64,000 bases of DNA. Source: Nematostella vectensis. Lineage: Eukaryota; Cnidaria; Anthozoa; Actiniaria; Edwardsiidae. The DNA is taken from contig NC_064045.1 in the NCBI RefSeq assembly GCF_932526225.1, positions 1,338,501 to 1,402,500 on the forward strand. Reading direction: 5' to 3'. The notes under the pieces are model-generated. The model was not told the origin of the DNA and ran no database searches. It was given only the letters and a program-made list of their open reading frames with translations. Below, piece by piece: positions 20,788 through 33,600 of this stretch (its first letter is position 1; every line of letters begins with the position of its first letter). The translations under genes and the position numbers were made by a program.

Positions 20788-23700
20788 GAAGTTAGAGCCT
20801 AGGGCACCACTGGAGTCCAATGGACTCCGGGAAAGTTAAAAATTCATACTGCTAGTTTTGCCGCTGTTAATTTAACATATACCATTGTCTGGTCTTGCAA
20901 ATAAATAATAAGAGATACTTTATACATTTCAATATATACAGAAATACTTTGTATATTAATATAATATAAGAGTCTCCAGAGGGACTTTGAAGGCTGTTCC
21001 AAAAATGTGCTTATTATACATGTACGACCTACTTTGGGTTTAGAAGTTTGTGAGAAGTCATTGAATATCTTATTCGGTTTTGATTCTCTGGTGTACTGAC
21101 TAGTCCTGGTGCAGGTGCCAATGGCCAGATTAGAAGAGTTCTGGGCTCTTGTCAAAGTCGTATTCGTTTTTTTTTTTCGGTGTATTGAATAGTCCACATG
21201 GTGTTTTTTGTTGAAGGGAAGTCTCAAATCTTCTGGGTTGGACCGCATATGGTACTTCTAAGAGCCTCTCGAGAGAACAAGCCTTATCTAGATTTTTTTG
21301 GTCCGTCCTGTCACGCCCAGGGCATGCACAAACACGTATGGGCCTCACCCCCCATCACTTTTGTAATGGTCCCTCTTCCTTATCACAAGTCTGCTACTCA
21401 TAACATTATGTGGTGTCATGGAGTAATGTACTCTTACATGAGAGAGAAAGCGTCTTTTGTTTTAATTTTATATTGAAACCTGAGTCAACAGGTGTAAAGT
21501 GTATTAACACTAGCTTTACACCTGTAAAATATCAGCAACTATCTGTGATAGAAGTGGCTGGCGTAAAGACAGCTTGGCTTGCTTGAATCTCTGCCTTGTA
21601 TTTGGATAGAACTAGTTCTTTGATCTCGAACGGGTAAAGGGGCCCATGCAGGCTATTTTTTTCACGATATACACCTTATAATTATAATTGATGTCCACCG
21701 CAATCCCTGCTTCCTAAAGTTAGAGCCTAGTGCACCAATGGGGTCCAATGGACACCGAGAAATTTAAAAATGCATACTGCTAGTTTTGCCGCTGTTAATT
21801 TAACATATACCATTGTCTGGTCTTGCAAATAAATAATAAGAGATACTTTATACATTTCAATATATACAGAAATACTTTATATATTAATATAATATAAGAG
21901 TCTCCAGAGGGACTTTGAAGGCTGTTCCAAAAATGTGCTTATTATACATGTACGACCTACTTTGGGTTTAGAAGTTTGTGAGAAGTCATTGAATATCTTA
22001 TTCGGTTTTGATTCTCTGGTGTACTGACTAGTCCTGGTGCAGGTGCCAATGGCCAGATTAGAAGAGTTCTGGGCTCTTGTCAAAGTCGTATTAGTTTTTT
22101 TATTTTTCGGTGTATTGAATAGTCCACATGGTGTTCTTTGTTGAAGGGAAGTCTCAAAACTTCTGGGTTGGACCGCATATGGTACTTCTAAGAGCCTCTC
22201 GAGAGAACCAGCCTTATCTAGATTTTTTTGGTCCGTCCTGTCACGCCCAGGGCATGCACAAACACGTGTGGGCCGCACCCACCATCACTTTTGTAATGGT
22301 CCCTCTTCCTTATCACAAGTCTGGTACTCTTAACATTATGTGGTGTCATGGAGTAATGTACTCTTACATGAGAGAGAAAGCGTCTTTTGTTTTAATTTTA
22401 TATTGAAACCTGTGTCAACAGGTGTAAAGTGTATTAACACTAGCTTTACACCTATAAAATATCAACAACTATCTGTGATAGAAGTGGCTGGCGTAATGAC
22501 AGCTTGGCTTGCTTGAATCTGCCTTGTATTTGGCTAGAACTAGTTCTTTGATCTCGAACGGGTAAAGGGGCCCATGCAGGTTTTTTTTTTTTCACGCTAT
22601 ACACCTTATAATTATAATTGATGTCCATCGCAATCCCTGCTTCCTGAAGTTAGAGCCTAGGGCACCACTGGAGTCCAATGGACTCCGGGAAAGTTAAAAA
22701 TTCATACTGCTAGTTTTGCCGCTGTTAATTTAACATATACCATTGTCTGGTCTTGCAAATAAATAATAAGAGATACTTTATACATTTCAATATATACAGA
22801 AATACTTTGTATATTAATATAATATAAGAGTCTCCAGAGGGACTTTGAAGGCTGTTCCAAAAATGTGCTTATTATACATGTACGACCTACTTTAGATTTA
22901 GAAGTTTGTGAGAAGTCATTGAATATCTTATTCGGTTTTCATTCTCTGGTGTACTGACTAGTCCTGGTGCAGGTGCCAATGGCCAGATTAGAAGAGTTCT
23001 GGGCTCTTGTCAAAGTCGTATTCGTTTTTTTTTTCGGTGTATTGAATAGTCCACATGGTGTTTTTTGTTGAAGGGAAGTCTCAAATCTTCTGGGTTGGAC
23101 CGCATATGGTACTTCTAAGAGCCTCTCGAGAGAACAAGCCTTATCTAGATTTTTTTGGTCCGTCCTGTCACGCCCAGGGCATGCACAAACACGTATGGGC
23201 CTCACCCCCCATCACTTTTGTAATGGTCCCTCTTCCTTATCACAAGTCTGCTACTCATAACATTATGTGGTGTCATGGAGTAATGTACTCTTACATGAGA
23301 GAGAAAGCGTCTTTTGTTTTAATTTTATATTGAAACCTGAGTCAACAGGTGTAAAGTGTATTAACACTAGCTTTACACCTGTAAAATATCAGCAACTATC
23401 TGTGATAGAAGTGGCTGGCGTAAAGACAGCTTGGCTTGCTTGAATCTCTGCCTTGTATTTGGATAGAACTAGTTCTTTGATCTCGAACGGGTAAAGGGGC
23501 CCATGCAGGCTATTTTTTTCACGATATACACCTTATAATTATAATTGATGTCCACCGCAATCCCTGCTTCCTAAAGTTAGAGCCTAGTGCACCAATGGGG
23601 TCCAATGGACACCGAGAAATTTAAAAATGCATACTGCTAGTTTTGCCGCTGTTAATTTAACATATACCATTGTCTGGTCTTGCAAATAAATAATAAGAGA

Positions 23701-25189
23701 TACTTTATACATTTCAATATATACAGAAATACTTTATATATTAATATAATATAAGAGTCTCCAGAGGGACTTTGAAGGCTGTTCCAAAAATGTGCTTATT
23801 ATACATGTACGACCTACTTTGTGTTTAGAAGTTTGTGAGAAGTCATTGAATATCTTATTCGGTTTTGATTTATCTGGTGTACTGACTAGTCCTGGTGCAG
23901 GTGCCAATGGCCAGATTAGAAGAGTTCTGGGCTCTTGTCAAAGTCGTATTCGTTTTTTATTTTTTCGGTGTATTGAATAGTCCACATGGTGTTCTTTGTT
24001 AAAGGGAAGTCTCAAAACTTCTGGGTTGGACCGCATATGGTACTTCTAAGAGCCTCTCGAGAGAACCAGCCTTATCTAGATTTTTTTGGTCCGTCCTGTC
24101 ACGCCCAGGGCATGCACAAACACGTGTGGGCCGCACCCACCATCACTTTTGTAATGGTCCCTCTTCCTTATCACAAGTCTGGTACTCTTAACATTATGTG
24201 GTGTCATGGAGTAATGTACTCTTACATGAGAGAGAAAGCGTCTTTTGTTTTCATTTTATATTGAAACCTGTGTCAACAGGTGTAAAGTGTATTAACACTA
24301 GCTTTACACCTGTAAAATATTAACAACTATCTGTGATAGAAGTGGCTGGCGTAATGACAGCTTGGCCTGCTTGAATCTCTGCCTTGTATTTGGATAGAAC
24401 TAGTTCTTTGATCTCGAACGGGTAAAGGGGCCCATGCAGGCTATTTTTTTTTCACGATATACACCTTATAATTATAATTGATGTCCACCGCAATCCCTGC
24501 TTCCTAAAGTTAGAGCCTAGTGCACCACTGGAGTCCAATGGACTCCGAGAAATTTAAAAATGCATACTGCTAGTTTTGCCACTGTTAATTTAACATATAC
24601 CATTGTCTGGTCTTGCAAATAAATAATAAGAGATACTTTATACATTTCAATATATACAGAAATACTTTATATATTAATATAATATAAGAGTCTCAGGGAC
24701 TTTGAAGGCTGTTATAAAAATGTGCTTATTATACATGTACGACCTACTTTGTGTTTAGAAGTTTGTGAGAAGTCATTCAATATCTTATTCGGTTTTGATT
24801 CCTGGTGTACTGACCAGTCCTGGTGCAGGTGCCAATGGCCAGATTAGAAGAGTTCTGGGCTCTTGTCAAAGTCGTATTCGTTTTTTATTTTTCGGTGTAT
24901 TGAATAGTCCACATGGTGTTCTTTGTTAAAGGGAAGTCTCAAAACTTCTGGGTTGGACCGCATATGGTACTTCTAAGAGCCTCTCGAGAGAACCAGCCTT
25001 ATCTAGATTTTTTTGGTCCGTCCTGTCACGCCCAGGGCATGCACAAACACGTGTGGGCCGCACCCCCCATCACTTTTGTAATGGTCCCTCTTCCTTATCA
25101 CAAGTCTGGTACTCTTAACATTATGTGGTGTCATGGAGTAATGTACTCTTACATGAGAGAGAAAGCGTCTTTTGTTTTAATTTTATATT

Positions 25190-27600
25190 GAAACCTGTGT
25201 CAACAGGTGTAAAGTGTATTAACACTAGCTTTACACCTATAAAATATCAACGACTATCTGTGATAGAAGTGGCTGGCGTAATGACAGCTTGGCTTGCTTG
25301 AATCTGCCTTGTATTTGGCTAGAACTAGTTCTTTGATCTCGAACGGGTAAAGGGGCCCATGCAGGTTATTTTTTTTCACGATATACACCTTATAATTATA
25401 ATTGATGTCCATCGCAATCCCTGCTTCCTAAAGTTAGAGCCTAGTGCACCACTGGAGTCCAATGGACTCCGAGAAATTTAAAAATGCATACTGCTAGTTT
25501 TGCCGCTGTTAATTTATCATATACCATTGTCTGGTCTCGCAAATAAATAATAAGAGATACATTATATATTTCAATATATACAGAAATACTTTATATATTA
25601 ATATAATATAAGAGTCTCCAGAGGGACTTTGAAGGCTGTTCCAAAACTGTGCTTATTATACATGTACGACCTACTTTGGGTTTAGAAGTATGTGAGAAGT
25701 CATTGAATATCTTATTCGGTTTTGATTCTCTGGTTACTGACAAGTCCTGGTGCAGGTGCTAATGGCCAGATTAGAAGAGTTCTGGGCTCTTGTCAAAGTC
25801 GTATTCTTTTTTTTTTTTTTCGGTGTTTTGAATAGTCCACATGGTGTTCTTTGTTGAAGGGAAGTCTCAAAACTTCTGGGTTGGACCGCATGTGGTACTT
25901 CTAAGAGCCTCTCGAGAGAACAAGCCTTATCTAGATTTTTTTGGTCCGTCCTGTCACGCCCAGGGCATGCACAAACACGTGTGGGCACCGACCCCTATCA
26001 CTTTTGTAATGGTCCTTCTTCCCTATCACAAGTCTGCTACTCATAACATTATGTGGTGTCATAGAGTAATGTACTCTAACATGAGAGAGAAAGCATCTTT
26101 TGTTTTCATTTTATATTGAAACCTGTGTCAACTGGTGTAAAGTGTATTAACACTAGCTTTACACCTGTAAAATATCAGCAACTATCTGTGATAGAAGTGG
26201 CTGGCGTAATGACAGCTTGGCTTGCTTGAATCTCTGCCTTGTATTTGGCTAGAACTAGTTCTTTGATCTCGAACGGGTAAAGGGGCCCATGCAGGTTATT
26301 TTTTTTCACGATATACACCTTATAATTATAATTGATGTCCATCGCAATCCCTGCTTCCTAAAGTTAGAGCCTAGTGCACCACTGGAGTCCAATGGACTCC
26401 GTGAAATTTAAAAATGCATACCGCTAGTTTTGCCGCTGTTAATTTATCATATACCATTGTCTGGTCTCGCAAATAAATAATAAGAGATACATTATATATT
26501 TCAATATATACAGAAATACTTTATATGTTAATATAATATAAGAGTCTCCAGAGGGACTTTGAAGGCTGTTCCAAAACTGTGCTTATTATACATGTACGAC
26601 CTACTTTGGGTTTAGAAGTTTGTGAGAAGTCATTGAATATCTTATTCGGTTTTGATTCTCTGGTTACTGACAAGTCCTGGTGCAGGTGCCAATGGCCAGA
26701 TTAGAAGAATTCTGGGCTCTTGTCAAAGTCGTATTCGTTTTTTATTTTTCGGTGTATTGAATATTCCACATAGTGTTCTTTGTTGAAGGGAAGTCTAAAA
26801 ACTTCTGGGTTGGACCGCATATGGTACTTTTAAGAGCCTCTCGAGAGAACAAGCCTTATCTAGATTTTTTTGGTCCGTCCTGTCACGCCCTGGGCATGCA
26901 CAAACACGTGAGGGCACCAACCCCCATCACTTTTGTAATGGTCCTTCTTCCTTATCACAAGTCTGCTACTCATAACATTATGTGGTGTCATGGAGTAATG
27001 TACTCTTACATGAGAGAGAAAGCGTCTTTTGTTTTAATTTTATATTGAAACCTGAGTCAACAGGTGTAAAGTGTATTAACACTAGCTTTACACCTGTAAA
27101 ATATCAGCAACTATCTGTGATAGAAGTGGCTGGCGTAAAGACAGCTTGGCTTGCTTGAATCTCTGCCTTGTATTTGGATAGAACTAGTTCTTTGATCTCG
27201 AACGGGTAAAGGGGCCCATGCAGGTTATTTTTTTTCACGATATACACCTTATAATTATAATTGATGTCCATCGCAATCCCTGCTTCCTAAAGTTAGAGCC
27301 TAGTGCACCACTGGAGTCCAATGGACTCCGAGAAATTTAAAAATTCATACTGCTAGTTTTGCCGCTGTTAATTTAACATATACCATTGTCTGGTCTTGCA
27401 AATAAATAATAAGAGATACTTTATACATTTCAATATATACAGAAATACTTTATATATTAATATAATATAAGAGTCTCCAGAGGGACTTTGAAGGCTGTTC
27501 CAAAAATGTGCTTATTATACATGTACGACCTACTTTGGGTTTAGAAGTTTGTGAGAAGTCATTGAATATCTTATTCGGTTTTGATTCTCTGGTGTACTGA
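25190..27600 (+). repeat. Higher-order block C, third partial copy of blocks A and B
   Basis: Carries the same markers as blocks A and B: CAACGACTATC near 25248, CATAGAGTAATG near 26061, and GCCCTGGGCATG near 26888, in the same order and spacing. It also lacks the retrotransposon at the equivalent point (GTACTGACTAGTACTGG near 27594) and then joins a different monomer type. Confidence 0.65.
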
Positions 27601-30600
27601 CTAGTACTGGTGCAGGTGCTAATGGCCAGATTAGAAGAGTTCTGGGCTCTTGTCAAAGTCGTATTCGTTTTTTTATTTTTCGGTGTTTTGAATAGTCCAC
27701 ATGGTGTTCTTTGTTAAAGGGAAGTCTCAAAACTTCTGGGTTGGACCGCATATGGTACTTCTAAGAGCCTCTCGAGAGAACCAGCCTTATCTAGATTTTT
27801 TTGGTCCGTCCTGTCACGCCCAGGGCATGCACAAACACGTGTGGGCCGCACCCACCATCACTTTTGTAATGGTCCCTCTTCCTTATCACAAGTCTGGTAC
27901 TCTTAACATTATGTGGTGTCATGGAGTAATGTACTCTAACATGAGAGAGAAAGCGTCTTTTGTTTTCATTTTATATTGAAACCTGTGTCAACAGGTGTAA
28001 AGTGTATTAACACTAGCTTTACACCTGTAAAATATCAGCAACTATCTGTGATAGAAGTGGCTGGCGTAATGACAGCTTGGCTTGCTTGAATCTCTGCCTT
28101 GTATTTGGCTAGAACTAGTTCTTTGATCTCGAACGGGTAAAGGGGCCCATGCAGGTTATTTTTTTTCACGATATACACCTTATAATTATAATTGATGTCC
28201 ATCGCAATCCCTGCTTCCTAAAGTTAGAGCCTAGTGCACCACTGGAGTCCAATGGACTCCGTGAAATTTAAAAATGCATACCGCTAGTTTTGCCGCTGTT
28301 AATTTATCATATACCATTGTCTGGTCTCGCAAATAAATAATAAGAGATACATTATATATTTCAATATATACAGAAATACTTTATATGTTAATATAATATA
28401 AGAGTCTCCAGAGGGACTTTGAAGGCTGTTCCAAAACTGTGCTTATTATACATGTACGACCTACTTTGGGTTTAGAAGTTTGTGAGAAGTCATTGAATAT
28501 CTTATTCGGTTTTGATTCTCTGGTGTACTGACTAGTCCTGGTGCAGGTGCCAATGGCCAGATTAGAAGAATTCTGGGCTCTTGTCAAAGTCGTATTCGTT
28601 TATTATTTTTCGGTGTATTGAATAGTCCACATAGTGTTCTTTGTTGAAGGGAAGTCTCAAAACTTCTGGGTTGGACCGCATATGGTACTTCTAAGAGCCT
28701 CTCGAGAGAACAAGCCTTATCTAGATTGTTTTGGTCCGTCCTGTCACGCCCAGGGCATGCACAAACACGTGTGGGCCTCACCCCCCATCACTTTTGTAAT
28801 GGTCCCTCCTCCTTATCACAAGTCTGCTACTCATAACATTATGTGGTGTCATGGAGTAATGTACTCTTACATGAGAGAGAAAGCGTCTTTTGTTTTAATT
28901 TTATATTGAAACCTGAGTCAACAGGTGTAAAGTGTATTAACACTAGCTTTACACCTGTAAAATATCAGCAACTATCTGTGATAGAAGTGGCTTACGTAAA
29001 GACAGCTTGGCTTGCTTGAATCTCTGCCTTGTATTTGGATAGAACTAGTTCTTTGATCTCGAACGGGTAAAGGGGCCCATGCAGGTTATTTTTTTTTCAC
29101 GATATACACCTTATAATTATAATTGATGTCCATCGCAATCCCTGCTTCCTAAAGCTAGAGCCTAGTAGACCACTGGAGTCCAATGGACTCCGAGAAATTT
29201 AAAAATTCATACTGCTAGTTTTGCCGCTGTTAATTTAACATATCCCATTGTCTGGTCTTGCAAATAAATAATAAGAGATACTTTATACATTTCAATATAT
29301 ACAGAAATACTTTGTATATTAATATAATATAAGAGTCTCCAGAGGGACTTTGAAGGCTGTTCCAAAAATGTGCTTATTATACATGTACGACCTACTTTGG
29401 GTTTAGAAGTTTGTGAGAAGTCATTGAATATCTTATTCGGTTTTGATTCTCTGGTGTACTGACTAGTCCTGGTGCAGGTGCCAATGGCCAGATTAGAAGA
29501 GTTCTGGGCTGTTGTCAAAGTCGTATTAGTTTTTTATTTTTCGGTGTATTGAATAGTCCACATGGTGTTCTTTGTTGAAGGGAAGTCTCAAAACTTCTGG
29601 GTTGGACCGCATATGGTACTTCTAAGAGCCTCTCGAGAGAACCAGCCTTATCTAGATTTTTTTGGTCCGTCCTGTCACGCCCAGGGCATGCACAAACACG
29701 TGTGGGCCGCACCCACCATCACTTTTGTAATGGTCCCTCTTCCTTATCACAAGTCTGGTACTCTTAACATTATGTGGTGTCATGGAGTAATGTACTCTTA
29801 CATGAGAGAGAAAGCGTCTTTTGTTTTAATTTTATATTGAAACCTGTGTCAACAGGTGTAAAGTGTATTAACACTAGCTTTACACCTATAAAATATCAAC
29901 AACTATCTGTGATAGAAGTGGCTGGCGTAATGACAGCTTGGCTTGCTTGAATCTGCCTTGTATTTGGCTAGAACTAGTTCTTTGATCTCGAACGGGTAAA
30001 GGGGCCCATGCAGGTTTTTTTTTTTCACGCTATACACCTTATAATTATAATTGATGTCCATCGCAATCCCTGCTTCCTGAAGTTAGAGCCTAAGGCACCA
30101 CTGGAGTCCAATGGACTCCGGGAAAGTTAAAAATTCATACTGCTAGTTTTGCCGCTGTTAATTTAACATATACCATTGTCTGGTCTTGCAAATAAATAAT
30201 AAGAGATACTTTATACATTTCAATATATACAGAAATACTTTGTATATTAATATAATATAAGAGTCTCCAGAGGGACTTTGAAGGCTGTTCCAAAAATGTG
30301 CTTATTATACATGTACGACCTACTTTGGGTTTAGAAGTTTGTGAGAAGTCATTGAATATCTTATTCGGTTTTGATTCTCTGGTGTACTGACTAGTCCTGG
30401 TGCAGGTGCCAATGGCCAGATTAGAAGAGTTCTGGGCTCTTGTCAAAGTCGTATTCGTTTTTTTTTTCGGTGTATTAAATAGTCCACATGGTGTTTTTTG
30501 TTGAAGGGAAGACTCAAATCTTCTGGGTTGGACCGCATATGGTACTTCTAAGAGCCTCTCGAGAGAACAAGCCTTATCTAGATTTTTTTGGTCCGTCCTG

Positions 30601-33600
30601 TCACGCCCAGGGCATGCACAAACACGTGTGGGCCGCACCCACCATCACTTTTGTAATGGTCCCTCTTCCTTATCACAAGTCTGGTACTCTTAACATTATG
30701 TGGTGTCATGGAGTAATGTACTCTTACATGAGAAAGAAAGCGTCTTTTGTTTTAATTTTATATTGAAACCTGTGTCAACAGGTGTAAAGTGTATTAACAC
30801 TAGCTTTACACCTATAAAATATCAACAACTATCTGTGATAGAAGTGGCTGGCGTAATGACAGCTTGGCTTGCTTGAATCTGCCTTGTATTTGGCTAGAAC
30901 TAGTTCTTTGATCTCGAACGGGTAAAGGGGCCCATGCAGGTTTTTTTTTTTCACGCTATACACCTTATAATTATAATTGATGTCCATCGCAATCCCTGCT
31001 TCCTGAAGTTAGAGCCTAAGGCACCACTGGAGTCCAATGGACTCCGGGAAAGTTAAAAATTCATACTGCTAGTTTTGCCGCTGTTAATTTAACATATACC
31101 ATTGTCTGGTCTTGCAAATAAATAATAAGAGATACTTTATACATTTCAATATATACAGAAATACTTTGTATATTAATATAATATAAGAGTCTCCAGAGGG
31201 ACTTTGAAGGCTGTTCCAAAAATGTGCTTATCATACATGTACGACCTACTTTGGGTTTAGAAGTTTGTGAGAAGTCATTGAATATCTTATTCGGTTTTGA
31301 TTCTCTGGTGTACTGACTAGTCCTGGTGCAGGTGCCAATGGCCAGATTAGAAGAGTTCTGGGCTCTTGTCAAAGTCGTATTAGTTTTTTATTTTTCGGTG
31401 TATTGAATAGTCCACATGGTGTTCTTTGTTGAAGGGAAGTCTCAAAACTTCTGGGTTGGACCGCATATGGTACTTCTAAGAGCCTCTCGAGAGAACAAGC
31501 CTTATCTAGATTTTTTTGGTCCGTCCTGTCACGCCCAGGGCATGCACAAACACGTGTGGGCCGCACCCACCATCACTTTTGTAATGGTCCCTCTTCCTTA
31601 TCACAAGTCTGGTACTCTTAACATTATGTGGTGTCATGGAGTAATGTACTCTTACATGAGAGAGAAAGCGTCTTTTGTTTTAATTTTATATTGAAACCTG
31701 TGTCAACAGGTGTAAAGTGTATTAACACTAGCTTTACACCTATAAAATATCAACAACTATCTGTGATAGAAGTGGCTGGCGTAATGACAGCTTGGCTTGC
31801 TTGAATCTGCCTTGTATTTGGCTAGAACTAGTTCTTTGATCTCGAACGGGTAAAGGGGCCCATGCAGGTTTTTTTTTTTCACGCTATACACCTTATAATT
31901 ATAATTGATGTCCATCGCAATCCCTGCTTCCTGAAGTTAGAGCCTAGGGCACCACTGGAGTCCAATGGACTCCGGGAAAGTTAAAAATTCATACTGCTAG
32001 TTTTGCCGCTGTTAATTTAACATATACCATTGTCTGGTCTTGCAAATAAATAATAAGAGATACTTTATACATTTCAATATATACAGAAATACTTTGTATA
32101 TTAATATAATATAAGAGTCTCCAGAGGGACTTTGAAGGCTGTTCCAAAAATGTGCTTATCATACATGTACGACCTACTTTGGGTTTAGAAGTTTGTGAGA
32201 AGTCATTGAATATCTTATTCGGTTTTGATTCTCTGGTGTACTGACTAGTCCTGGTGCAGGTGCCAATGGCCAGATTAGAAGAGTTCTGGGCTCTTGTCAA
32301 AGTCGTATTCGTTTTTTTTTTCGGTGTATTGAATAGTCCACATGGTGTTTTTTGTTGAAGGGAAGTCTCAAATCGTCTGGGTTGGACCGCATATGGTACT
32401 TCTAAGAGCCTCTCGAGAGAACAAGCCTTATCTAGATTTTTTTGATCCGTCCTGTCACGCCCAGGGCATGCACAAACACGTGTGGGCCTCACCCCCCATC
32501 ACTTTTGTAATGGTCCCTCTTCCTTATCACAAGTCTGCTACTCATAACATTATGTGGTGTCATGGAGTAATGTACTCTTACATGAGAGAGAAAGCGTCTT
32601 TTGTTTTAATTTTATATTGAAACCTGAGTCAACAGGTGTAAAGTGTATTAACACTAGCTTTACACCTGTAAAATATCAGCAACTATCTGTGATAGAAGTG
32701 GCTGGCGTAAAGACAGCTTGGCTTGCTTGAATCTCTGCCTTGTATTTGGATAGAACTAGTTCTTTGATCTCGAACGGGTAAAGGGGCCCATGCAGGCTAT
32801 TTTTTTCACGATATACACCTTATAATTATAATTGATGTCCACCGCAATCCCTGCTTCCTAAAGTTAGAGCCTAGTGCACCAATGGGGTCCAATGGACACC
32901 GAGAAATTTAAAAATGCATACTGCTAGTTTTGCCGCTGTTAATTTAACATATACCATTGTCTGGTCTTGCAAATAAATAATAAGAGATACTTTATACATT
33001 TCAATATATACAGAAATACTTTATATATTAATATAATATAAGAGTCTCCAGAGGGACTTTGAAGGCTGTTCCAAAAATGTGCTTATTATACATGTACGAC
33101 CTACTTTGTGTTTAGAAGTTTGTGAGAAGTCATTGAATATCTTATTCGGTTTTGATTTATCTGGTGTACTGACTAGTCCTGGTGCAGGTGCCAATGGCCA
33201 GATTAGAAGAGTTCTGGTCTCTTGTCAAAGTCGTATTCGTTTTTTATTTTTTCGGTGTATTGAATAGTCCACATGGTGTTCTTTGTTAAAGGGAAGTCTC
33301 AAAACTTCTGGGTTGGACCGCATATGGTACTTCTAAGAGCCTCTCGAGAGAACCAGCCTTATCTAGATTTTTTTGGTCCGTCCTGTCACGCCCAGGGCAT
33401 GCACAAACACGTGTGGGCCGCACCCACCATCACTTTTGTAATGGTCCCTCTTCCTTATCACAAGTCTGGTACTCTTAACATTATGTGGTGTCATGGAGTA
33501 ATGTACTCTTACATGAGAGAGAAAGCGTCTTTTGTTTTCATTTTATATTGAAACCTGTGTCAACAGGTGTAAAGTGTATTAACACTAGCTTTACACCTGT

